A DNA stretch of 64,000 nucleotides, taken from assembly GCA_030433275.1 (NCBI GenBank), contig JAUILK010000013.1, positions 1 through 64,000 of the forward strand. The letters are read 5' to 3'. Below the pieces are notes generated by a model. That model was not told the DNA's origin. It worked only from the letters and a program-made list of their open reading frames with translations, and searched no databases. A program made the position numbers and the translations under genes. This document shows positions 26,413-33,590 of this stretch, in pieces. How positions within the stretch are numbered: position 1 is the first letter of the stretch; every line of letters begins with the position of its first letter. Source of the stretch: Gammaproteobacteria bacterium. GTDB lineage: Bacteria > Pseudomonadota > Gammaproteobacteria > Nitrococcales > Nitrococcaceae.

Positions 26413-26440
26413 GATTAATAAAAATTAAATTTTATTAATC
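26413..26440. promoter_or_regulatory. 11-bp AT-rich dyad upstream of a sigma-54 promoter
   Basis: The arms 26413-26423 and 26430-26440 are exact complements with a 6-nt centre. The dyad ends 27 bp before the sigma-54 -24 element. NtrC-type activators bind dyads of this kind as upstream activating sequences, so it is a candidate PrsR site, although such sites usually lie 80-150 bp upstream. It could also be an upstream terminator-like or purely AT-rich structure. Confidence 0.5.
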
Positions 26441-26449
26441 AATAATTTA
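26437..26449 (+). promoter_or_regulatory. IHF consensus site
   Basis: The 13 bases match the IHF core WATCAANNNNTTR exactly (AATCAA, four bases, TTA) and are flanked by A/T-rich DNA. IHF bends DNA between activator sites and sigma-54 promoters. This site lies 19 bp before the -24 element. Confidence 0.6.
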
Positions 26450-26467
26450 GTTTGTATTAAAAGATGG

Positions 26468-26483
26468 TGGCATTCTTCATGCA
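26468..26483 (+). promoter_or_regulatory. sigma-54 (RpoN) promoter of the PEP-CTERM gene
   Basis: TGGCAT, five bases, then ATGCA gives the invariant GG (26469-26470) and GC (26481-26482) separated by exactly 10 bp, with most consensus positions of TGGCAC-N5-TTGCA kept. Transcription would begin near 26493, leaving a leader of about 49 nt before the ATG at 26542. The sigma-54 activator PrsR is encoded in the same window, and RpoN with PrsK/PrsR has been reported to control PEP-CTERM genes in floc-forming bacteria. Confidence 0.8.
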
Positions 26484-26541
26484 TTAACTTAACTGTCGAG
26501 GCATTTTGTGCGTGTGAAGAATTTTAAAGGAGTTGGTCGAG

Positions 26542-27513
26542 ATGAACACGAGAAAACTGGTTTCTACTCTAGGGATCGGACTGGCGTTGAGCTTTGCAAC
26601 CGGAGCGGCGCAAAGCGCATTACTAACTTTCGAGGACGATGACCTCGATTTCCTCTTGAGGGATAATTTCACCACCCCTGTAACAAGCGACACCAATTTT
26701 CAGGTGGGCGACACTTTGTTGAGTGTCTTTGAAATCCCGAATTTCACTACCGACGGTGTTAATTCAATCCCGGCTGGCCAGGAATTGACTGGCGTGGCGG
26801 GTGTTACGATAACGGGGATCAGCGATCCTACCTTTGCTGTTGGTACTACGATCACTTTCGGGGCGGCCGATCTCGATGGTATTTTGACAGCGAATGGGGT
26901 TAATCTGGCGGACCCGTTGGGGGCCGGAGCTGCGGTCGCCATGTTTTTTAATGGCGCGCCGGGTGCAGGTAACGATACCGATCTCCAAATAGCTATTACA
27001 GATGGGGCTCCTGCTGGGAATCCCAGTTGCACGAGCCTGACCGACTGCCTCGAGCAGGCAACCTTGGGTTCCAAGTTCCAGGTAGATGGTTTTTTGGGTG
27101 ATCCTGATGAGGGTTGGGTGTCTGTGGTAACACAGGCGGGTGGAGCCAATCCAAACACTGTTCTTGGTGTAAACAATACGCAAATCGTGGCTAGCTTCAA
27201 TGCCGCATTGAGCAATATCTTTCATGCGGGTGGGGACGTAGGGTTTATCGATATCACATCGGGCGGTGCGTGTGCTGGCCCGGGCGGTGTCGGTAATGCT
27301 GATGGCTGCGTGCAGCTGACCCTGAGTGGCACGGTTACTGGAGGCAGCGGCATTCCGGCTGATCACGGGGCCTTTGCCCACAGCGACTTCGATGCCAATA
27401 AGATAACGGCAGCCGTACCCGAGCCGGCGACTTTGCTGCTTTTGTCCGCGGGCCTGCTGGGAATTGGGGCCAGTCGCGGTGTTCAAAAGCACATCAAGAA
27501 TCACAAAGTGTAA
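26542..27513 (+). CDS. PEP-CTERM sorting domain protein (XrtA substrate)
   Basis: The 323-residue precursor has an N-terminal signal peptide (cleavage near AAQSA, about residue 26), a long Gly/Asn/Thr-rich low-lysine extracellular region with two Cys pairs (CTSLTDC, and CAGPGG with DGC), and a C-terminal sorting signal: VPEPATLLLLSAGLLGIG then Arg and Lys. Such proteins are inserted in the membrane and processed by exosortase A, then released or attached to the EPS matrix. The body matches no enzyme family I recognise. The ATG at 26542 has a GGAG ribosome site. It is transcribed alone from a sigma-54 promoter and ends at an intrinsic terminator. Confidence 0.93.
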   Translation: MNTRKLVSTLGIGLALSFATGAAQSALLTFEDDDLDFLLRDNFTTPVTSDTNFQVGDTLLSVFEIPNFTTDGVNSIPAGQELTGVAGVTITGISDPTFAVGTTITFGAADLDGILTANGVNLADPLGAGAAVAMFFNGAPGAGNDTDLQIAITDGAPAGNPSCTSLTDCLEQATLGSKFQVDGFLGDPDEGWVSVVTQAGGANPNTVLGVNNTQIVASFNAALSNIFHAGGDVGFIDITSGGACAGPGGVGNADGCVQLTLSGTVTGGSGIPADHGAFAHSDFDANKITAAVPEPATLLLLSAGLLGIGASRGVQKHIKNHKV

Positions 27514-27530
27514 AGCGCTTTGGGGATCTA

Positions 27531-27562
27531 AGCGGGAGGCAGCTTGGCTGCTTCCCGCTTTT
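27531..27562 (+). terminator. intrinsic terminator of the PEP-CTERM gene
   Basis: Complementary 13-nt arms (27531-27543 and 27547-27559, one internal G:T-type mismatch position) with a 3-nt loop are followed directly by TTTTATTTG. The hairpin starts 17 bp after the stop codon. Confidence 0.88.
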
Positions 27563-27607
27563 ATTTGTTCCGTTCTGGTCCTCCGAGAGCAGGCCGTAAA
27601 TCAGTTT

Positions 27608-27643
27608 CACTAAACACCCCGTGCGGCTAACGCCGCTTTAGTG
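27608..27643. repeat. composite inverted repeat (7 + 5 bp) after the ThiF-nitroreductase gene
   Basis: CACTAAA (27608-27614) pairs with TTTAGTG (27637-27643). Inside it GCGGC (27623-27627) pairs with GCCGC (27632-27636) around a 4-nt loop, leaving an 8-nt one-sided bulge. It lies 71 bp downstream of the minus-strand ThiF-nitroreductase stop. It could be a terminator, an RNA structure or a repeat-family member. Confidence 0.5.
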
Positions 27644-27713
27644 TGTTTGCGCTGGTGTAGCTAAGAATCGATCATCTCCAGTACATCGGGTTGGGATGCG
27701 CCTGCCAGTGAAT

Positions 27714-29720
27714 CTAGGCCTCGTCCGGTAGCATGAGTTCCTCAACTGATAAGCGTGTCGAGCGCGATGTTGGCGGATTGCCTAACGGAAAACCGATGCG
27801 TCCGGCAAAAATAACCGTGTTTGGCGCAGTGCCCTGCAATGCCAGGGAAAGTTTTTTGTTGAGTTGCCCGGCTTTGCTTGCCCCCTTCTGGTTCGTGGTG
27901 AAAGGTATCCTATTGCGGCTGTAAAAAGAGAAGGCGAGTGGTGCCAGGGACGGTTGGACCACCAAGTTGAGCCTGGTCGCCGTTAACCAGAATCGTTGTA
28001 AGCGCATGCCGAGTTCCAGTAATTGCTCGTTACGCAAGCGGGTGTCTGGTGCCTCCTTGAGAGCCACCCAAAAATGCGCGGCGCAAAATAGTCCTGGTAT
28101 GAGGTCGAATTCCAGCCTTGGGGTTAGGGTCCCTGCTAGGTAGCGGTTTAGAAAATTCACGCGGGCCCAATCCGCGAGCGCCCAGCGCATCAGCCGCTGC
28201 GTGATGGGGTTTGCGCTGACGGCGGCCGCCGGCACACCTGCAGGACTTTTTTGCCTATGCCAATCGAGAATGCGTTGATGAATGGGATAGGCCTCCGGGA
28301 TAGAGAGGCGGATGTGGGTGGCGGCGGCGTTAATTAAGCCCCAGTGCCATCGCTCGGCCAGCGACTCCGCCCACCTGATCTGCACTTCATCGCCCAACGC
28401 CAATTCCAGCTGATGTCGAAGAGCAGGCGGTAGCCGCTTGAGCTGATACCGGCGGCGGTCCACAGAGCGTTGTACGATGACGCTATAAAGCTTATCAGCA
28501 TCTCCTCCGGCTATAGAAGCAAGTTTGATGCGGATCTGTTGCCTGCCTTCTTGGTTCGTCTCGAGTCGCCACGAAAGCTTACGGGCGTGCCTTGAGGCAG
28601 CGATTCGTAGAGTTTCAAGGAGAAACCCTCTGGAAAGCCAGCTCGGTTGGGCATCATTGTACTCATAGACATTATCGTTGCGCTCGGGCGGAATGTGAAT
28701 GACCATCTCCTCAGCGTCGAGTATTTGGAAGCGCCATGGCTGTGCGTTATCGCCGCTTGGTGCCCAGCGCGCCTGCTCCAGGATGTCCCAGATCTGTGCT
28801 GAGTGCGGTGGCTTGGGATTGGTGCGCTTTTTAGGCGGGTGTTCGCTTTGTCGATGGGTGACCGATGCGAGACGGCGCCGGGCAATTGCGAGCGCCAAGC
28901 GCTGAAGTGGGTTGCGGTTGCCCCAGGGGCGCCAGGTGTGGACCAGCTTGGTGCGATACGCATCGAAATGGATTCCTCGGGGCGCGAAGGGGACATGGCC
29001 GCGTCGGAGCAGGATTTTGAGCGCGACGGTCCCTGCTGCGCCAGCGCAGAGTTCGCATGCCATGGGAGTTGACGGGCCTTTTTGTCCAGCCAGATTGACT
29101 GCTTCGGGCGCCACCAAGTAGCGCATTTGCAGCATGGCTGGTGAGAGCCCGAGTAAAAAGCGCAGATACTGTTCCGATTGTATGGCGTCCTCAAGCTGGA
29201 AATACTCTTCGAAGCTTATTCCGGCCGGGTGAAATGCAAGTAGGGCGGTTCCCATTCCAAGAGGCGCGGCTGTGATTGCCGGGATGCCCCGGTTGGCGCA
29301 CTCTGCAAAGATCCTCCGACGTGCGTTCAAGGCAAAAAAGTCCAAACTATCAATGTAGAGATCAATGCCATCAAGAAAATCAATCAGATTGAATTCGGTG
29401 AGTCCTTCGGGAAATGTCCGAATCGAGAGTTCCGGGTTGATGTCCCGAGCTATCGTGGCTAATACCTCAAGCTTAGGCCTTTCAAGGGTCGACATAAATG
29501 CGCCCGCCTGTCGGTTGAGGTTTTCAATACCGAAGCTGTCCATTTCCGCGAGCGTGAAGGCACCGATACCGAGTCGGGTTAACGTGAGTAAGTGGCTGCC
29601 GCCTACACCGCCCAAGCCAGCGATGGCGATCCGTTTCGAGCGCAGGATTGCTTGTTCTTCCTGCGTGATCCAGCCAACGGTGCGGGAGAAGGCGAGCTGA
29701 TAGTCAAACCTTCCATCCAT
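27714..29720 (-). CDS. ThiF (E1-like) - nitroreductase fusion protein
   Basis: The 668-residue protein has an E1/ThiF-like adenylating domain in its first 290 residues (AIAGLGGVGGSHLLTLTRLG nucleotide motif, FGIENLNRQAGAFMS, then DSLDFFALNARRRIFAEC, and a CELC pair). A flavin nitroreductase-like domain follows (about 310-600, ARWAPSGDNAQPWRFQIL at its start). E1-like enzymes activate carboxylates as adenylates. Nitroreductase-type flavoenzymes reduce or dehydrogenate, for example azoline to azole. No ubiquitin-like or sulfur-carrier gene is adjacent. It is divergent from an exosortase-associated acyltransferase 298 bp away. A GGAG ribosome site precedes the ATG at 29720. The substrate is unknown; involvement in making a modified acyl compound is inference. 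Confidence 0.85.
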   Translation of the reverse strand: MDGRFDYQLAFSRTVGWITQEEQAILRSKRIAIAGLGGVGGSHLLTLTRLGIGAFTLAEMDSFGIENLNRQAGAFMSTLERPKLEVLATIARDINPELSIRTFPEGLTEFNLIDFLDGIDLYIDSLDFFALNARRRIFAECANRGIPAITAAPLGMGTALLAFHPAGISFEEYFQLEDAIQSEQYLRFLLGLSPAMLQMRYLVAPEAVNLAGQKGPSTPMACELCAGAAGTVALKILLRRGHVPFAPRGIHFDAYRTKLVHTWRPWGNRNPLQRLALAIARRRLASVTHRQSEHPPKKRTNPKPPHSAQIWDILEQARWAPSGDNAQPWRFQILDAEEMVIHIPPERNDNVYEYNDAQPSWLSRGFLLETLRIAASRHARKLSWRLETNQEGRQQIRIKLASIAGGDADKLYSVIVQRSVDRRRYQLKRLPPALRHQLELALGDEVQIRWAESLAERWHWGLINAAATHIRLSIPEAYPIHQRILDWHRQKSPAGVPAAAVSANPITQRLMRWALADWARVNFLNRYLAGTLTPRLEFDLIPGLFCAAHFWVALKEAPDTRLRNEQLLELGMRLQRFWLTATRLNLVVQPSLAPLAFSFYSRNRIPFTTNQKGASKAGQLNKKLSLALQGTAPNTVIFAGRIGFPLGNPPTSRSTRLSVEELMLPDEA

Positions 29721-30018
29721 GCGTGAGTCTCCATTCCATCTGTCCTTAGGGTGCGTTGTCGCTTGAGTGTATCGCCGCTGCAACCGCAGTGGTCTTTCAT
29801 GGGTACGAGGCGCGCTTGTGTGTCTCTCTGCTCTCAGGTCTGGCTAAGAAAATAGAACCGGTTTTCTTTTCATTGTTGAGGCGGGGCTCAAGCGCACTCT
29901 AGTGCGGCCGTTATTGTTTTTGATACGGAAAGCTCTTGGTGGTTGACTGGATGTATTTGATAAGAGCTGGCGTGGTGTCTGTTCCGTTTCTAGTCAACTG
30001 GGCATAAGGGAGTTGTTT

Positions 30019-30819
30019 ATGCAGCTTGAAGGCCCCGCTGTGAATCCGCCGAGCGAAGTTTATCGCGCATTTCATGACTACTTCGAAGTCATCCCGGCGG
30101 ATACGAGCGAACTGCTTGATGAAGTATTCGCATTGCGTTATCAAGTTTATTGTGTTGAGCATCCCTTTGAAAACCCACGGGAGCATCCCGATGGCAGGGA
30201 GTGGGATGAGTACGATGCCCGAGCCGTCCACGCACTGATTCGCCACAGGCGCACCGGCTGTTGCGCGGCCGCCGTGCGGTTGATTTTGCCAGATCCTTGC
30301 TATCCCGAAACGGTGTTTCCGCTTGAACGTGTCTGCGCGAACAGCCTCTACGAGGAGGCCAACCCCTGGGTCAGCAATCTCGACCGGCTTAAATCGGCCG
30401 AGATTTCCCGGCTTGCCGTATCCAAAACGTTCCGACGCCGTCTCGGGGAAGCCGAGACGGTCTCCGGTGTCAGCTCGCAAGCTGTTTATTCGGATGCACA
30501 GGGGCCGGATAGCCGAAGGCGCGGGTTTCCGCACATAACTTTGGGGCTGTTTGCCGCGATTGTTCGTATGTCCGTAGACCAGGGCATTTCCCATTGGCTT
30601 GCAGTTATGGAACCCACGCTGCTGCGGCTTCTGCAGCGCTTCGGTATCTATTTTCCACCCATTGGTCCGCTGGTCGAGTATCACGGCCTTCGGCAGCCGA
30701 CTGTGGCCGCGGCGGCTGCAGTCGTCGACGGTATATTGCGCAAGCGTCCCGATATATGGGAAATCGTTACCGACCGAGGCCGGTTCGTACCTCGATCTAC
30801 CGCGCATCCGCTGAAATGA
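30019..30819 (+). CDS. PEP-CTERM/exosortase-associated acyltransferase 1 (LuxI-like)
   Basis: The 266-residue protein matches the exosortase-associated acyltransferase family (TIGR03694-like), related in fold to acyl-homoserine-lactone synthases and GNATs. Visible landmarks are LRYQVYCVEHPFENP near the start, EWDEYDARAVHAL with the acidic pair, AAAVRLILPDP, and EISRLAVSKTFRRRLGE. These parallel the LuxI Arg/Asp/Glu catalytic set. It probably transfers an acyl chain to an amine-containing acceptor in the cytoplasm; the acceptor is unknown. The ATG at 30019 has AAGGGAG 6 nt upstream. It converges with the desaturase gene (32 bp apart). Confidence 0.88.
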   Translation: MQLEGPAVNPPSEVYRAFHDYFEVIPADTSELLDEVFALRYQVYCVEHPFENPREHPDGREWDEYDARAVHALIRHRRTGCCAAAVRLILPDPCYPETVFPLERVCANSLYEEANPWVSNLDRLKSAEISRLAVSKTFRRRLGEAETVSGVSSQAVYSDAQGPDSRRRGFPHITLGLFAAIVRMSVDQGISHWLAVMEPTLLRLLQRFGIYFPPIGPLVEYHGLRQPTVAAAAAVVDGILRKRPDIWEIVTDRGRFVPRSTAHPLK

Positions 30820-30851
30820 GGGCGCCGCGGCGCGGGCCGGACTTTTTATTG

Positions 30852-31832
30852 TCAGGTACTTCCGCTGCGGTCCCTGTCCGCTCCGGGCGATAGTATGAAT
30901 TTCAGGTAACTCCAGTAGCCATGGAATACTGCTTTTTCCTCGACCAGTCCATACCTGACAAAGGCATCATGCACTTTGGGCAACCGACTGAAGCTGATAC
31001 CGGGGAAATAATGGTGGTAGATGTGGTAACTAAAATTGAGGTTTGGCAATAACAGCCGTTCCCACCAGCGCATTGTGATCAGCGGTGTGGTTTCCTGCAC
31101 AGTGGCGTCTAGCCGATTGTACTGATGTTCGCAAACAGCCCCCCAGCGCACGATGATCTGGAAAACTGTGATCAGCGGTAACACCCAATAAAGCAGGAAA
31201 ATGGCCCATGTTCCTGTCGCGGTCAGAATGGTGGCAAGCAGTAGATAGTAGGCTGGGCGCAACCATAAGGGTACTCTGTTCTGCCTAGCGAAGCCCCTGC
31301 CCTTGGGCACTGCCTGTTTGCCTTTGATTAGTTTGATGATATTCAGGCCAAGTAAGTCTCTTGCCAGTATTTTCAGGAACTGATTTGTTCGCATCGGGTA
31401 GTTCCACTCTTCCCCGGACTTGCGAATATGGTCGGGATCCTGTTCGGTAAAGTATTTTGCGTGATGGGTCAGGTGAACCCGAGCGTAGCCTTCCACTGTG
31501 AGAACCATCAGGGGATAGGCCGCGAACAGGTTTGCGATGATGTCGCCGGGATAGGGCTTGAAACCGGTGCAGTGGGCCTGATCATGTACTAACAAGCCAA
31601 GGATGTTCTGCCGAGTGGCCACGATCAGTATGGCTGTCACGGTCATAAGCCAGTGATCGAGATGCACGGCGAGAGCGACAACAAAGAATATCACCAGCCA
31701 GGCACCAAGGAGTTCCAGCAGGAAGCGCCACGGTCGGCGTGTCTTGAGTGGTTTCAATTCCTCCAGCAATTGCGGCGGCAGCCTGGATTTATCTTCCCTG
31801 ACTGCCGCTGGGAGCAATTTTGTCAGGTGCAT
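30852..31832 (-). CDS. membrane fatty acid desaturase
   Basis: The 326-residue membrane protein has the three histidine boxes of the desaturase/hydroxylase superfamily: HDQAHC (about 103-108), HLTHH (about 142-146) and HIYHH (about 270-274), with four or more hydrophobic segments between. These bind a di-iron centre that introduces a double bond or hydroxyl into an acyl chain or related lipid. Placement between two exosortase-associated acyltransferases suggests it acts on the acyl group they transfer, but general membrane-lipid desaturation is equally possible. An AAGGGG ribosome site lies 9 nt before the ATG. Confidence 0.9.
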   Translation of the reverse strand: MHLTKLLPAAVREDKSRLPPQLLEELKPLKTRRPWRFLLELLGAWLVIFFVVALAVHLDHWLMTVTAILIVATRQNILGLLVHDQAHCTGFKPYPGDIIANLFAAYPLMVLTVEGYARVHLTHHAKYFTEQDPDHIRKSGEEWNYPMRTNQFLKILARDLLGLNIIKLIKGKQAVPKGRGFARQNRVPLWLRPAYYLLLATILTATGTWAIFLLYWVLPLITVFQIIVRWGAVCEHQYNRLDATVQETTPLITMRWWERLLLPNLNFSYHIYHHYFPGISFSRLPKVHDAFVRYGLVEEKAVFHGYWSYLKFILSPGADRDRSGST

Positions 31833-32407
31833 TGAGCATGGCCCCTTAGTTCGATAGCGGCGGTAGGATTTGTGTTGATAGGAGGAACTCTGGAGGCTCG
31901 TATCCTACGCGGGTTTCTATAGGGCATGAAACCCTACGATTACCATTGCGTCGGGAGCTGTGGAAAAGGTCGAAATTGTCGCCCGGGCGCTATTCGTCTC
32001 GTACGCTTCTGCTGTCGTGATAGTTAAAACTGCGGCCCGTTGGTGTGCTCTTGCTGCGCTGCGCCCGCCGGCTGTGCAAATCGGGTAATTTCTGCCGATC
32101 AGTACCGCGCGTCCGTTATGATAGCTACCATGTCGAGTACCGGCTGACGTCCAGCTGCAAACGCTAGGACCTTTTGTGCAAAGCGTGCGACGCACCGTCG
32201 AGTGTGCGGCATTACTCTCGATTGGTGTGGACGAGGTGTTTCTTGAGCAGTTAGTGCCTCATACCCGTTACGCTTCCTGTTCGTGAGCCAGCTGCGCTGG
32301 GTGGTGCTCCAGCGTGGCCCGCTTGATGGTGCCATTCGGGTCCGAGCTCAATAAACATGACTGACTGTTTTGCTGCAGCGTCGGGCCGTTTGGACGACCC
32401 AAGATAA
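31833..32407. other. 575-bp gap between desaturase and acyltransferase 2
   Basis: No gene is recognised. Short minus-strand frames (for example 31917-32195 and 32099-32335) lack ribosome sites and conserved motifs. The gap contains small perfect inverted repeats: 7-bp arms at 31911-31917/31928-31934 with a 10-nt loop, and 7-bp arms at 31863-31869/31902-31908. These may be terminators or regulatory structures for the desaturase leader. Confidence 0.45.
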
Positions 32408-33121
32408 TTACGCGGCCGATGCGGCCTGAGCCAAACCGCTGATTCCCTCGAGTGTGGCGCCATCGGCCCAAGGCTCATTGTCTACATGGGCAAACGCAGA
32501 CTCCGAGAAATAGTGGCAGAAGCGTCCGGCGCTGAGATTTCGGCGAGCCCAGGGAATATTCTCAATGGCTTGCCTGACTGAGGCGCTGAATGCTTGACGC
32601 TGCCCCCTATGTTCTACGGGCGGGCCGCATTCCTCCATCGGCACACCTATGCGAGCGAGAATACGTGCTAGCCCAGGTGAGATCAGGAAAACCAGATGTT
32701 CAACGCTCCGCCGGCGGCTGTAGTCGAGCAGACCGGTTATGGTCGCTTGTAATAAATGACGGTTACTCGGCGACCATCGACAGGCGCTGCGCAGCGCCGC
32801 TAGGCGGGATACTTCGGCAACCGGTGATCTGAGGAGCTGTTGCTCTGCATGTAGGTAAAGCGCGCCCATCTTCTGTACGGGAAGCCGCGCATGTGTGCTC
32901 ATGATCAGCCGTGCGGTTCCTTGCCAGGCTTTGGCTGTGCCGTTGCGTACAATAAAATGAGTAGCAAACGCATCGTGACGGTCGTGTTCTTCTGGAATTC
33001 CGGCGTCAATGGGATTCTCATAGTGTTTGCGCTCACAATAGACACGATAGCGAAGGTGGTGGTGGATAGTGCGCGCTAGGCCCGTGTCAGCGATATATAC
33101 TGAATACTGTTTTTTCAGCAT
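32408..33121 (-). CDS. PEP-CTERM/exosortase-associated acyltransferase 2 (LuxI-like)
   Basis: This 237-residue protein is a divergent relative of the acyltransferase at 30019. It keeps LRYRVYCERKHYENP near residue 25, EEHDRHDAFATHFIV (acidic pair), WQGTARLIM and AEVSRLAAL, the positions expected for the acyl-homoserine-lactone-synthase-like fold. Its central and C-terminal parts differ strongly from copy 1, suggesting a different acceptor or acyl donor. It is transcribed away from the EPS operon, sharing the AT-rich intergenic region 33122-33590. It is upstream of the desaturase in the same direction, though 575 bp apart. Confidence 0.82.
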   Translation of the reverse strand: MLKKQYSVYIADTGLARTIHHHLRYRVYCERKHYENPIDAGIPEEHDRHDAFATHFIVRNGTAKAWQGTARLIMSTHARLPVQKMGALYLHAEQQLLRSPVAEVSRLAALRSACRWSPSNRHLLQATITGLLDYSRRRSVEHLVFLISPGLARILARIGVPMEECGPPVEHRGQRQAFSASVRQAIENIPWARRNLSAGRFCHYFSESAFAHVDNEPWADGATLEGISGLAQAASAA

Positions 33122-33521
33122 TGATTTATTTCTTTCATTGAGGATGTGGATTAATTCACTTTCCGTGTGGCAACATTGCTGTCAAAATCGCCGTCGGCTG
33201 AATGCCAAAGCTTGCGTTCCAACAGCAGAAATCATACCAATTGAATAATAATTGTTATTTTTCAATAAATTAATTATTAGAAGGCGGGAAAATGCTGTCG
33301 TCGAAAAACGACGGTATGCAGTGCTTTGGGCCGGGCTAAAATCTGCTAATGCAGCGGGGTTCTCCTTGTTGAGCGGATGTCACTAAACGGCGACATTTTG
33401 TGCCCTGCAACGGCAGTAAAATGAGCTAAGCTCATCGATACGGCGGTGACTTCGTGGTATGAAGCGGACGAGTGATGTAGGCCATTGGATTAATATACAC
33501 AGCCTGGATGCTTGCTTCCCT
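33122..33521. other. AT-rich divergent intergenic region before the EPS operon
   Basis: The stretch 33236-33282 is strongly AT-rich and includes a near-match to the IHF consensus at 33260-33272 (one mismatch). An inverted pair of short arms lies at 33302-33313 around AAAA. It must carry the promoter for the minus-strand acyltransferase and regulatory DNA for the EPS operon. No gene is seen. Confidence 0.5.
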
Positions 33522-33537
33522 TGGGTCGGGCATTGCG
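33522..33537 (+). promoter_or_regulatory. candidate sigma-54 promoter of the EPS operon
   Basis: TGGGTC, five bases, TTGCG gives GG (33523-33524) and GC (33535-33536) with exactly 10 bp between. The -12 box (TTGC) is perfect, while the -24 box deviates at two positions. The predicted start of transcription is near 33548, about 43 nt before the ATG at 33591. It is weaker than the promoter at 26468. Confidence 0.42.
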
Positions 33538-33590
33538 CGTTGAGCATTGAAGGAAAGGACTAAGATGGAGCTGTGTGGCGAGGTAGAGAC

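Noticed and set aside
29880-29910. GG-N10-GC match upstream of acyltransferase 1
   Set aside because: Only the invariant dinucleotides fit; the rest of the -24 and -12 boxes do not match the consensus.
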